Assembly: GCF_001591145.1 (NCBI RefSeq)
Contig: NZ_BCUF01000005.1
Coordinates: forward strand, 62,001 to 126,000
Source of the DNA: Vibrio harveyi NBRC 15634 = ATCC 14126 = KCTC 12724
GTDB taxonomy: Bacteria; Pseudomonadota; Gammaproteobacteria; Enterobacterales; Vibrionaceae
Direction of reading: 5' to 3'
Length of the DNA: 64,000 nt
Made by a program: the position numbers and the translations under genes. The first letter of the stretch is position 1; each line of letters begins with the position of its first letter. The notes under the pieces are model-generated. The model made no database searches. It was not told the DNA's origin and saw nothing but the letters and a program-made list of their open reading frames with translations. Of the stretch, positions 51,326 to 59,606 are shown piece after piece.

Positions 51326-52318
51326 TTACAGTGCACCTTGCACTTTTTTAGCTACGTCTTGAGGAACCCATGCGGTCCAGATCTGTGGGTAGTTTTCTAG
51401 GAAATGGAACATGGTTTCTTCACCGTCCGCTTGGTTGTCTTCCATCCAAGCCAGCAATTGGTTCATGTCTGCATTGGTGAAACCACGTTTAGTGAAGTAG
51501 TTGTATGCAGCCGGAGAGCGTGAAGCAAACTCTTCAGTCGTAATGGTGTGAACCGGTGAAGGTGGGTACATGGTTGGTTTTGGATTTTCGCAATCAGCTT
51601 GTGTCGTACAGCTGACAAATTCTTTCTCATCAACGCCGCTACCGAAATCCACTTTCACCATATCGTACTTACCGAGAACTGCAGTTGGTGCCCAGTAGTA
51701 ACCAAACCAGGCTTCTTCACGTTCGTAGGCTTTTGCTATTGAGCCAGACAGACCTGCACTTGACCCTGGGTCGATAATATCAAAGCCTGATCCGGCAAGG
51801 TCCATCGCTTTGAAAAGGTTACCGGCGCTGATTTGACAGTTCCAACCAGCTGGGCAGCTGTAAAATGCCGATTTTGCTTTGTCTTCTGGATGAGAGAACA
51901 GCTTCGCGTGTTTTTTCACACCTTCGATGGTTTTCATTTCAGGGTATTGTTTAACAAGGTAGGCAGGGATCCAGAAACCTTCTTCACCGCCATCGACGAG
52001 TGCTTTACCAGCATAGCGTAGGCGCTTTTCTTCAACACCTTTATCTAGTGCATCTTTAAGGCTGTTACTCCAAAGCTCTGGTGCCACATCGGGCTGTCCT
52101 TTTTCGATCATTGAGGTGCCAGTTGGCATGGTGTCGCCAGGGATGAGTTCGGCATCACAGCCGTAGCCGTGCTCAAGAATAAAACGGTCCACGTTGGCAA
52201 TCAGTGTTGCAGAGTTCCAGTTCATATCTGCAATGGTAACCGTTCCACACTCACTTGCGTTTGCGTTGGTCGCTGCTAGCGCACCAATCGCTAGTAGTAA
52301 GGGAGTTTTGTACGTCAT
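51326..52318 (-). CDS. proX: Glycine betaine-binding periplasmic protein ProX
   Basis: The 330-aa protein starts MTYKTPLLLAIGALAATNANA, a signal peptide. The OpuAC-type binding domain shows VTIADMNWNSATLIANVDRFIL, where Trp forms part of the quaternary-ammonium cage, and WFGYYWAPTAVLGKYD. It is the first gene of the operon. No bet genes lie next to it, unlike the betIBA-proXWV operon of some vibrios. Confidence 0.95.
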   Translation of the reverse strand: MTYKTPLLLAIGALAATNANASECGTVTIADMNWNSATLIANVDRFILEHGYGCDAELIPGDTMPTGTSMIEKGQPDVAPELWSNSLKDALDKGVEEKRLRYAGKALVDGGEEGFWIPAYLVKQYPEMKTIEGVKKHAKLFSHPEDKAKSAFYSCPAGWNCQISAGNLFKAMDLAGSGFDIIDPGSSAGLSGSIAKAYEREEAWFGYYWAPTAVLGKYDMVKVDFGSGVDEKEFVSCTTQADCENPKPTMYPPSPVHTITTEEFASRSPAAYNYFTKRGFTNADMNQLLAWMEDNQADGEETMFHFLENYPQIWTAWVPQDVAKKVQGAL

Positions 52319-52355
52319 ATTGAGTTTCCTTTCTCTAAATTGCTCACTTAGGGTA

Positions 52356-52372
52356 ACTAATTAATCATTAGT
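52356..52372. promoter_or_regulatory. Inverted repeat upstream of proX
   Basis: ACTAAT (52356-52361) and ATTAGT (52367-52372) are arms around 5 bp, centred about 45 bp before the proX start. ACTAAT recurs at 52379. It could bind a MarR-type or osmotic regulator; no consensus was tested. Positions 52319-52582 hold no gene. Confidence 0.35.
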
Positions 52373-52582
52373 GTTCAAACTAATGTGTTAGGTGAATTAT
52401 AGCTTTGTTTATTAATGAGCGTGAAAGTGTTGGTGAATTTTTGATGAAAATAGCCACAGAAATGAAAGGTTTTTTATCGACTCATGTCAATGAATCGTAT
52501 GGTGGTTTGTATGTACTGTTGCATTATTATTAGATGTCTAACGAATATTTCGCTATGAATACGATTTTTGCAAACTAAGATA

Positions 52583-52618
52583 TTGGCATATGCTAAAAAC
52601 TATAATTGGCATATGCCA
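52583..52618. promoter_or_regulatory. Two GGCATATGC(C) palindromes 23 bp apart upstream of the DUF134 gene
   Basis: TTGGCATATGC at 52583-52593 and TTGGCATATGCC at 52606-52617 share position and phase, about two helical turns apart. Each core is palindromic. The DUF134 protein is a likely binder (autoregulation). Confidence 0.6.
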
Positions 52619-52659
52619 TAAACGAGCGTAAGGTTAAGGCGTTTTGTAGAGAGGATGTG

Positions 52660-52950
52660 ATGGCGAGACCAAAAATAGAAAGACGCATATGTGGACGTGC
52701 AGCACACCATTGTTTTAAGCCCAATGGCGTACCGTTTTATGAGCTGGAGAAAGTCAACATATTGCCAGAAGAACTAGAGGCATTGCGATTAGCCGATCTG
52801 GAAGGATTGAGCCAGCAGCAAGCTGCCGACCAAATGGGAGTCTCTCGCCAGACCTTTGGTAATACGGTTAAAAGCGCGCGTTTTAAAGTCGCGAAAAGCC
52901 TAGTTGAGGGTCATGCACTTGTTTTTCCTGACCAGGAGTCAAACTCATGA
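52660..52950 (+). CDS. DUF134 (UPF0251) helix-turn-helix protein
   Basis: The protein has 96 aa from the ATG at 52660 (GAGAGGATGTG upstream); the longer frame crosses the palindromes. It starts MARPKIERRICGRAAHHCFKPNGV, with conserved Cys, then the helix-turn-helix region EGLSQQQAADQMGVSRQTFGNTVKSARFKVA. DUF134 genes are often paired with NifX/NifB-like proteins, as here. It is likely a redox- or metal-responsive regulator of the following genes. Confidence 0.88.
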   Translation: MARPKIERRICGRAAHHCFKPNGVPFYELEKVNILPEELEALRLADLEGLSQQQAADQMGVSRQTFGNTVKSARFKVAKSLVEGHALVFPDQESNS

Positions 52951-53444
52951 TTTACGCTATTCCGAATGACGGCGAACGCGTCGCCAATCATTTTGTTAAA
53001 GCCCCATACATTGCGATTTATTCCGACACGGAAGGGCTGTTGAAAAACCTAGCTAATATTGCTTCTATGCCACAAGCTGGCTGTAAAGCAAAATCTCAAC
53101 TTATTCAATCTTTGCAAGAATATCATGTGGATGCAGTGTTGGTTCGCAACATTGGGGAACGTGCGCTTGGTAAGCTTTTGAGCAGTGGTAAAAAAGTCTT
53201 TAAGCTATCGACTCGCAGCTCACTGGATGATGTAATGGGTGTGCCTCGATCGCCATTAACGGTTGCGACGCAAGGTCGCCCTTCGACCAATCACGTCAAA
53301 AAAGGTGGTTGCGGTGGCTGTGGTAGCAAAAAAGCGCCTTCGCTATTGATCAATCCTCAATCTCAATCAAAAAACACACTCATGACGTTGCGCCCAACTA
53401 AACTTAAAGCATTGGTTTCTTCTTACGTGAAAGAGGTGAAGTAA
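52947..53444 (+). CDS. NifX/NifB-type dinitrogenase cofactor-like domain protein
   Basis: The 165-aa protein overlaps the DUF134 gene by 4 bp (ATGA). It has the NifX-like fold: MIYAIPNDGERVANHFVKAPYIAIY, LIQSLQEYHVDAVLVRNIGERALGKLL. A Cys-rich GGCGGCGSKK segment (about residue 127) and a basic tail follow. In nitrogen fixers the domain carries iron-sulfur clusters. No nif gene is nearby, so an Fe-S or iron delivery role is inferred. Confidence 0.82.
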   Translation: MIYAIPNDGERVANHFVKAPYIAIYSDTEGLLKNLANIASMPQAGCKAKSQLIQSLQEYHVDAVLVRNIGERALGKLLSSGKKVFKLSTRSSLDDVMGVPRSPLTVATQGRPSTNHVKKGGCGGCGSKKAPSLLINPQSQSKNTLMTLRPTKLKALVSSYVKEVK

Positions 53445-53650
53445 TGGTTTGGTTGTTCACTTTTCTTGGGTTCTTAGCCATCATTTTGTTGATGTCACTG
53501 GGTGTGATCTTTCACAATAAACGCATTCAAGGCAGTTGCGGCGGCTTGAATAACGTCGGCGTTGACAAAGTGTGTAACTGTGAGACTACTTGCGCAGAGA
53601 ATGAACGCCGCCTCTATCAGATCCAAGAGCCAAGTTCGAAAGGTCAATAG
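53444..53650 (+). CDS. NqrM-like Na+-NQR maturation protein
   Basis: The 68-aa protein overlaps the previous gene by one base. One membrane helix (WLFTFLGFLAIILLMSLGVIF) is followed by GSCGGLNNVGVDKVCNCETTC, the NqrM Cys motif. NqrM is needed to insert iron into the Na+-pumping NADH:quinone reductase. In vibrios it usually follows the nqr genes. This copy is in a DUF134-NifX operon, suggesting a paralogue that delivers iron elsewhere. Confidence 0.82.
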   Translation: MVWLFTFLGFLAIILLMSLGVIFHNKRIQGSCGGLNNVGVDKVCNCETTCAENERRLYQIQEPSSKGQ

Positions 53651-53751
53651 ATCCTAATATTGTCTAGAAGATCAAATTTTTAATGATGAGTTTTTGCGCA
53701 TTTTTTGTTCAGTTCTACGCTTAAGATTCGTCTTAATAAAGGAGAACCAAA

Positions 53752-53946
53752 ATGGCATTTATGAAGCAGGATATCCCAAACCGTGTAACGGTGTACCATG
53801 ACAATGTCGATCAGGAACAAGAACTCAAGAATGCGATGTTGCCAGAGAAGCCACGCTATTTTAACGGTTCTCCTACCTATAAAGCCGACAGTGTTGAACA
53901 GTTCCAATCCAAGCTTGAACATATTGGTATGTCGTTAGACAAATAG
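53752..53946 (+). CDS. Small hypothetical protein, 64 aa
   Basis: AAAGGAGAACC precedes the ATG, an excellent ribosome site. The soluble, charged protein starts MAFMKQDIPNRVTVYHDNVDQ and ends EHIGMSLDK. No domain is recognised. It has its own terminator right after the stop. A role is not evident. Confidence 0.7.
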   Translation: MAFMKQDIPNRVTVYHDNVDQEQELKNAMLPEKPRYFNGSPTYKADSVEQFQSKLEHIGMSLDK

Positions 53947-53964
53947 ACCTCAACTGAATACAAC

Positions 53965-53994
53965 AACGCCCTCAAGTTTTGAGGGCGTTTTTTG
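53965..53994 (+). terminator. Terminator after the 64-aa protein gene
   Basis: AACGCCCTCAA (53965-53975) and TTGAGGGCGTT (53979-53989) form an 11-bp stem followed by a run of T. Confidence 0.9.
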
Positions 53995-54019
53995 TTAGTG
54001 AGGTTAAACGTATTAAGCC

Positions 54020-56044
54020 TTAGCTTTGCTGCGTCGCTTCGTTGCAGACCTGTTTTTGCACAGCTGGTGGCGCTGGTTCGTAGTGGCTGAGTGTCATGTT
54101 AAAGCTACCTTCACCGCCAGTAATTGAGCGCAGACGACGAGCATAATCTTGCAGTTCGTTGACTGGAGACTTGGCTCTTAACATGGTGAAGTTTGCGTCG
54201 ATAGGCTCTGTTCCTTCAATTAGCCCGCGATTACCGGATAAGTCGCCGGATACATCACCCACGTTTGCGGTTGGAATATGAAGCTCCATTTGTACAATCG
54301 GTTCGAGCACTATCGGGTCTGCATTGTTGATCGCATCTAAGAAGGCTTTCTTACCTGCGATGACAAACGCGATTTCTTTCGAGTCAACCGAGTGGTATTT
54401 ACCATCGTAAACGGTCACTTCGACATCTTTGATTGGGTTGCCAGAAATCGCCCCTTCTTCCAATGCCTGAACAATGCCTTTTTCCACTGCAGGGATGAGT
54501 GCAGTAGGAATCGCGCCGCCAACCACTTTATTAATGAACTTGAAGCCCGCACCGCGTTCGAGTGGGCGTACTTTTAATTGCACCTCACCAAATTGACCCG
54601 CGCCGCCGCTTTGTTTCTTATGACGATAGTGGCCTTCTGCTGGTTTGGTTATGGTCTCAAAGTATTCGACGCTTGGCTGGCTGGTTTCCACTTCCAGTTT
54701 GTAGACTGCAGACATTTTCTCAAGCGCTACTTTGAGGTGGAATTCACCCTGACCGCTGATGATGGTTTCATTGGTGCGTGCACGATGTTCGATTCGAAGA
54801 GAAGGATCTTCGCTGGCGATTTTATTCAGCACATCCCCAAGCTTTTGCTCGTCGCCACGCTTAACGGGCTTGAGGCACAGTGAGTACATCGAATCTGGGA
54901 AGTTGAGGGTTTTGAGTTGTACGCCATCTTCTTCATGAGAGTCATGAACAATGGAATCAAATTCCAACTCATCCACTTTGGCGAGCACACAGAAATCGCC
55001 GGCAAGCGCCCTTGGGATCTCCGTTCTGTCTTTGCCTTGCAACTGGTAAAGATGACCAACTTTGAACGCTTTGTTGCTTTCACCAATGTAGAGTTGGCTG
55101 CCTGCGTTGATTTCACTTTGGTAAACACGCAAATAGGCGAGTTTACCCATGTAAGGATCGACGCTGATCTTGTACACATGCGCCACGCTGTGCTCAAGTG
55201 CTTCACAGTTTACTTTGACCTTCTTGCCGTTTTTCTCCAACAGCGGTGGGTTGCCTTCATTTGGCATCGGCATGATTTCCGCTAGGGTTCTCAGCAGTAG
55301 TTCTACCCCCGCGCCTGTTTTGGATGACACAAAGCAGATTGGAATTACGTGTCCGGTTCTCAATGCTTCTTCAAACGGATCATGCAGCTGTTCTGCTGTC
55401 AGTTCTGAGCCTTGTTCGAGATACAGTTCCATCAGCTCTTCATCGACTTCAATCACTTGGTCTATCAAGGTTTCATGCGCTTCTTCGACTTTGGCGAGCA
55501 AGGTGTCGCGTTCGATCTCTGGTTCGAAATAGCAATCCACCACCGATTGAGCATCGGCTGAAGGTAAGTTGATTGGTAAGCAATTATCACCAAAGTGTTC
55601 GATGATATTTTCCATCACGGCTTCAAGTTGGTTGCCGTGATTGTCGAGCTTGTTGATGATGATCATCTGGCACTTTTGCTGCTCTTTAGCAAAGGCGAAC
55701 AAGCGGTCAGAAGTTTGGTTGATGGGCATTTGTGGGTCGATGATCAACGCAGAAGTTTCGACGGCAGGGAACACGCTGAGTGTGCGCCCGAGTAATTCAC
55801 TTTGTCCGGGAGTGTCGATGATATTGAGGCGGTGTTTGTTCCAACTGAGGGCGACTGGTGTGGCTTCGATACTGTGTTGATATTGGATGGATTGTTGGTC
55901 GAAATCGGTCACCGTATCGCCTTTTTCCACACACCCTAAATGGCTAGTGGCTTGGCAGGTGTAGAGCAGTTTTTCTATCAGTGTGGTTTTGCCGGTACCC
56001 GTTTGACCGACAAAGGCGACGTTGCGGATCTTATTGATAGGCAT
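54020..56044 (-). CDS. Elongation factor G-like translational GTPase
   Basis: The protein has 674 aa from the ATG at 56044, with AAGGAGG six bases upstream; a TTG at 56059 is unlikely. G1 is GQTGTGKTT instead of the EF-G AHxDxGKT, G3 is DTPGQ instead of DTPGH, and G4 is NKLD. Domains II to V follow, including HYRHKKQSGGAGQFGEV and GDLSGNRGLIEG. The missing catalytic His in G3 suggests slow GTP hydrolysis. It belongs to the EF-G-like paralogues outside the standard FusA. Its target is not known. Confidence 0.9.
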   Translation of the reverse strand: MPINKIRNVAFVGQTGTGKTTLIEKLLYTCQATSHLGCVEKGDTVTDFDQQSIQYQHSIEATPVALSWNKHRLNIIDTPGQSELLGRTLSVFPAVETSALIIDPQMPINQTSDRLFAFAKEQQKCQMIIINKLDNHGNQLEAVMENIIEHFGDNCLPINLPSADAQSVVDCYFEPEIERDTLLAKVEEAHETLIDQVIEVDEELMELYLEQGSELTAEQLHDPFEEALRTGHVIPICFVSSKTGAGVELLLRTLAEIMPMPNEGNPPLLEKNGKKVKVNCEALEHSVAHVYKISVDPYMGKLAYLRVYQSEINAGSQLYIGESNKAFKVGHLYQLQGKDRTEIPRALAGDFCVLAKVDELEFDSIVHDSHEEDGVQLKTLNFPDSMYSLCLKPVKRGDEQKLGDVLNKIASEDPSLRIEHRARTNETIISGQGEFHLKVALEKMSAVYKLEVETSQPSVEYFETITKPAEGHYRHKKQSGGAGQFGEVQLKVRPLERGAGFKFINKVVGGAIPTALIPAVEKGIVQALEEGAISGNPIKDVEVTVYDGKYHSVDSKEIAFVIAGKKAFLDAINNADPIVLEPIVQMELHIPTANVGDVSGDLSGNRGLIEGTEPIDANFTMLRAKSPVNELQDYARRLRSITGGEGSFNMTLSHYEPAPPAVQKQVCNEATQQS

Positions 56045-56353
56045 AGAGCCTCCTTGCAAATGACGTGCGAAACCGAGTGAGCCGTTATCGGCAAATCAAC
56101 GGTTCCAAAGCAAACCTGATATCAGGTACGAACTGCATTGGAGTAGGGCGGGTTTACCGCCTGTTCGTCTTCCATGTCATTTTTCGGATGACTCTATACA
56201 TACAACCACCACCTTGCTGAAAAAGCGCATTAGAGGTTACTACCGTGTTAGCATGCCGTAATAACCTCGTAATTTATGTGACTTATTTCATGCTGATGGT
56301 GTTTGTTTTTTAATCTAGGTCATGAAATCGGTGATGGGGTTATCATCGCTTCT
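56045..56353. other. Intergenic region between EF-G-like gene and dgcA
   Basis: No gene is visible in these 309 bp. It holds a perfect 14-bp palindrome (ACCTGATATCAGGT at 56114-56127) and a small GGCGG/CCGCC hairpin at 56147-56161. The EF-G-like promoter must lie here on the minus strand. Confidence 0.7.
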
Positions 56354-57340
56354 TTACAGAACGATTTCTCCTTCTCGATATACCAAAGCGGGCTCAATAT
56401 CCTGACCCAGTAAAATCGGACCATCTAAATCAACCACTTTCGATTGGACCGCGATGGGTAGCGCTGCACGCATAGACAATGAAGTGCCTAACATGCAACC
56501 GGACATCAAGGTAAAACCAAGGTGTTTCGCTTCTTCTGCAAGCAATAAGGCTTCGGTAAGACCACCTGTCTTGTCGAGTTTGATGTTGACCATTTCGTAT
56601 TTGCCTACCAATTCATGCAATTGTTGGCGTGTATGGCAACTTTCATCGGCACAAAGTGGAATTGGGTGCGAAATGTCTTTTATCTTATCATCGTCATTCG
56701 AGGGTAAAGGCTGCTCAATCATCGCAATATTCAGTGGCGTTAACGCGGCAAACGTGGCGTCTAAATCCAGCTCTTGCCATGCTTCGTTTGCATCCAGCAC
56801 GATCATCGCATCGCCTGCCGCCTCACGAACAGCGCGAACGCGTTCAATCACTTGTTCGCCATCGAGCTTCACTTTAAGTAGTTTTGCGCCTTGTTCGATG
56901 TAGTTGCGGGTCTGGTTTGCCATTGCCTCTGGCGTGTTAATCGACACGGTCATCGCAGTAACAATCGATGTTGGCAATTCAAATAGATCTTGGGCATGTT
57001 GCTTGCCTGCGAGTTTGGCTTGTAAGTTCCACATCGCGCAGTCGAGCGCATTACGTGCCGCACCGGCAGGGAGAAGAGTTTGTAGTTTTTCTCTGAGGGA
57101 GACTATGTTCGCGTCACCTTTGGCAAACAAACCTTGCAGTTCATGAGCGGCTTGAGAAATGGCTTTGATTACCGATTCCACCGACTCGCCGTAACGAGGG
57201 TAAGGCGTACATTCACCTTGGGCACTGATGCCATTTTGTTCTACGGTTACGCGCACCACGTGACATTCGGTTCGGCTGCCACGGGATATACGGAAAGGCG
57301 TCGCCATTGCAATGGTGACGGGCTCTACATGAATTTTCAT
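56354..57340 (-). CDS. dgcA: N-acetyl-D-glutamate racemase DgcA (dipeptide-epimerase-like enolase family)
   Basis: The protein has 328 aa from the ATG at 57340; the longer frame to 57460 overlaps dgcN. It is an enolase-superfamily enzyme: KVKLD (base Lys pair), metal ligands in VLDANEAWQ, IEQPLPS and CADESCH, and a further Lys in NIKLDKTGG. On sequence alone it could be an L-Ala-D/L-Glu epimerase. Its link with DUF1611 dgcN supports the D-glutamate pathway of marine bacteria, where DgcN acetylates D-Glu and DgcA racemizes the product. Confidence 0.8.
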   Translation of the reverse strand: MKIHVEPVTIAMATPFRISRGSRTECHVVRVTVEQNGISAQGECTPYPRYGESVESVIKAISQAAHELQGLFAKGDANIVSLREKLQTLLPAGAARNALDCAMWNLQAKLAGKQHAQDLFELPTSIVTAMTVSINTPEAMANQTRNYIEQGAKLLKVKLDGEQVIERVRAVREAAGDAMIVLDANEAWQELDLDATFAALTPLNIAMIEQPLPSNDDDKIKDISHPIPLCADESCHTRQQLHELVGKYEMVNIKLDKTGGLTEALLLAEEAKHLGFTLMSGCMLGTSLSMRAALPIAVQSKVVDLDGPILLGQDIEPALVYREGEIVL

Positions 57341-57366
57341 CGCGTCTACAATCCTTAAATCGCAAC

Positions 57367-58371
57367 TTAACTCGCAATAATCTGTTGAGCAATTTGCTCT
57401 ACGCCAAAACGCACAGGATCGGTTACGGACACTTGGTATTTCTCCGTCCATTCTTGGCAAAGCTGTGCGGCATCATCTTCACTGATTGCAGAGGTATTCA
57501 AGCAGATTCCAACAAGTTGTGTGTCAGGGTTTGTTAAACGTGCTGCTTGTAAATTTGCCTCGATGGTTTGTTCAATCGTTGGCAATTTCGCATGGGGAAG
57601 GTTGCGAATGTGTGGGCGACCGATCTCGTGACACAATACCAAAGCGTCCGCTTGTGCGCCGTGAAGCAAGCCTAAACTCACGCCCGCAAAAGAAGGATTG
57701 AACAACGAGCCTTGTCCTTCAATGATGTCCCATTCATGGTCTGTGAACTCAGGGCTGATGGCTTCCACCGCACCAGAGATAAAGTCCGCGACAACAGCAT
57801 CAATCGAAATACCACTGCCCGCGACTAAGATGCCCGTTTGACCTGTGGCTTTGAACTCAGCGTTACAACCAGATTGCTGTAAAGCTTTCTCAATCGCGAG
57901 GGCAGAGAACATCTTGCCAACCGAGCAGTCGGTGCCAACCGTTAGTAAGCGTTTCCCCGAGCGCGCTTTACCATTGCCCACTTTGAGCGAGGCATCGTAA
58001 TGGCGTACATCGTGTAACTTGGCTAAGCCACGTTGTTGTAAGTCATCTAAAGGAGCGAATTCAGAAAGACGTTGGTGCATACCTGAGGCGATTTCAAACC
58101 CCATTTCCGCCGCTTCTAGTAACGTCGCTTGCCATGATTCAGGAATAACACCACCAGGGTTTGCTGTGCCGATGACGAGCGTTTTTGCGCCTTGCTGCTG
58201 AGCCTGTTGCAGCGTCATATCGGTTAAACCTAATGAAACGGTTTCTGACGTAAGACGAAGCTGCCCTAAGCAAATCTCTGGGCGCCATTGATGGATACCG
58301 CGTGCAGTTTTTGCGGCTAATGGATCGGTGACGTCACCAAGAAAAAGTAAGTAAGGTTGAGCAATTTGCAT
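57367..58371 (-). CDS. dgcN: D-glutamate N-acetyltransferase DgcN (DUF1611)
   Basis: The protein has 334 aa from the ATG at 58371, with GAGGGA upstream. DUF1611 features are an N-terminal Rossmann-like half and a P-loop-like VGTDCSVGKMFSALAIEKAL (about residues 148-168), then EWDIIEGQGSLFNP. It is 26 bp upstream of dgcA. The family has been shown to acetylate D-glutamate in marine proteobacteria. The identity rests on domain and gene pair. Confidence 0.82.
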   Translation of the reverse strand: MQIAQPYLLFLGDVTDPLAAKTARGIHQWRPEICLGQLRLTSETVSLGLTDMTLQQAQQQGAKTLVIGTANPGGVIPESWQATLLEAAEMGFEIASGMHQRLSEFAPLDDLQQRGLAKLHDVRHYDASLKVGNGKARSGKRLLTVGTDCSVGKMFSALAIEKALQQSGCNAEFKATGQTGILVAGSGISIDAVVADFISGAVEAISPEFTDHEWDIIEGQGSLFNPSFAGVSLGLLHGAQADALVLCHEIGRPHIRNLPHAKLPTIEQTIEANLQAARLTNPDTQLVGICLNTSAISEDDAAQLCQEWTEKYQVSVTDPVRFGVEQIAQQIIAS

Positions 58372-58396
58372 GATGGTTCCCTCTGTCATTCTGTAT

Positions 58397-58470
58397 GTTT
58401 TTAAACAGTACGTTTTCAAACAAGACGTTTTTAACCAATACGTTCAAGTAATGGCGTTTTCAAACAATGT
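58397..58470. repeat. Tandem 15-bp repeats upstream of dgcN
   Basis: GTTTTTAAAC at 58397, GTTTTCAAAC at 58412, GTTTTTAACC at 58427, a degenerate GTTCAAG at 58442 and GTTTTCAAAC at 58456 follow a 15, 15, 15, 14-bp spacing. Each unit is a GTTT-N2-AAAC dyad. They lie between the LysR gene and dgcN. A CTATAAC/GTTATAG inverted repeat lies further upstream at 58514-58532. Confidence 0.7.
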
Positions 58471-58550
58471 AGCCAGTTTGAAGAGGGAAGCCGAATGCCT
58501 ATTTGTTGTGCGTCTATAACTTGAGGTTATAGGGTAAGGTGAGTGCTAAC

Positions 58551-59435
58551 TTACTGATTCACATGTCGCTTAAGTGAATCAATAAAAAGCTTGGTCGAAA
58601 TGGATTGCGGTGTATGTTCCGCAAACATGATAGAGATTGAAAATGACAGTGCAGGAGAAAGTGAGCGCACGCTTACCGATTCATCATTTTGATACTGTTT
58701 TGCTGTCCATGGATCGACAATCGCAAAGCCGGCATGGTGTTTGACCAGTTCAGCAGCAGCGGCGTAACTGCGTACTATGATTGCGTGGTGATAATGTTCG
58801 TCGCGTGCCGAGAGTGTTTGATGAAGCAACAAACCGAGTGGGTCTCGACTGTCCAAGCCGATGATTGGCAATTCGTGCTGAATCAAATCATCAAACGATA
58901 CCGAGTCCTCAGTTGAACTGAGCGCTTCTTTTGGCGCAATCAGAACAAGTTGTTGCTTGAGTAACACCTCACTCAAAATTGCGGGTGGCGCTTCTTCACC
59001 GAAGGCAATCGCCACATCCAATTCGTGCTTAAGTAAGCCTGAACACAGCTCATCACGGTTTGCCGTTAATAGTTCAAATGAGATGCCTTGTTGCTTCGAC
59101 AGTGCAGCAACCGTTGGAGCAAGCAGTTGGGAAGCTAAGACAGGAGGTGCTCCGACTCTCAAGTGCTGAGTGCCTTGTTTCACTTTACTGGTGAGGGAAC
59201 GAAATTGCCCAAGCTGTTGGTAGACTTTCTCGGCTTCTGGTAATAGGGCTTTGGCTTCTTGGGTCGGTACTAAGCGGCCTTTGACGCGCTCAAACAGGGC
59301 AAAGCTAAGTTGTTGTTCCGTGTGGGCAAGTACCCGAGTGACATTGGGTTGCGATACATGCAATAAGCGCGCGGCACCAGAAACGGTTCCGGTTTGCATG
59401 ATGGCGTAAAAGACTTCCAATTGTCTTAAATTCAC
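58551..59435 (-). CDS. LysR-family regulator of the dgc genes (DgcR-like)
   Basis: The 294-aa protein has the helix-turn-helix MNLRQLEVFYAIMQTGTVSGAARLLHVSQPNVTRVLAHTEQQL and a C-terminal ligand domain with LRVGAPPVLASQLLAP and HHAGFAIVDPW. It is upstream of dgcN-dgcA on the same strand, unlike the usual divergent layout. By position it should control those genes; the ligand may be D-glutamate or its acetyl derivative (inference). Confidence 0.85.
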   Translation of the reverse strand: MNLRQLEVFYAIMQTGTVSGAARLLHVSQPNVTRVLAHTEQQLSFALFERVKGRLVPTQEAKALLPEAEKVYQQLGQFRSLTSKVKQGTQHLRVGAPPVLASQLLAPTVAALSKQQGISFELLTANRDELCSGLLKHELDVAIAFGEEAPPAILSEVLLKQQLVLIAPKEALSSTEDSVSFDDLIQHELPIIGLDSRDPLGLLLHQTLSARDEHYHHAIIVRSYAAAAELVKHHAGFAIVDPWTAKQYQNDESVSVRSLSPALSFSISIMFAEHTPQSISTKLFIDSLKRHVNQ

Positions 59436-59524
59436 TGCGCTGTCCTTTTCATTCGCTTGAGCTAGAAGCTAGCTTATCCAATTCCTACACTTTTTAACAA
59501 TAGTTGCTCGAACTTGCCCTATAG

Positions 59525-59559
59525 ATAAAAAGAAAGCCCCAGCATAACGTCCGGGGCTT
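59525..59559 (-). terminator. Terminator of the MscS-type gene
   Basis: AAGCCCC (59534-59540) and GGGGCTT (59553-59559) form a stem. On the minus strand the T-rich tail TTTCTTTTT follows. It separates the channel gene from the LysR gene. Confidence 0.8.
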
Positions 59560-59606
59560 GGTCCTTATTTGATAAGCCATCGTTAGATGATGGCAGTCTG
59601 CAATCG

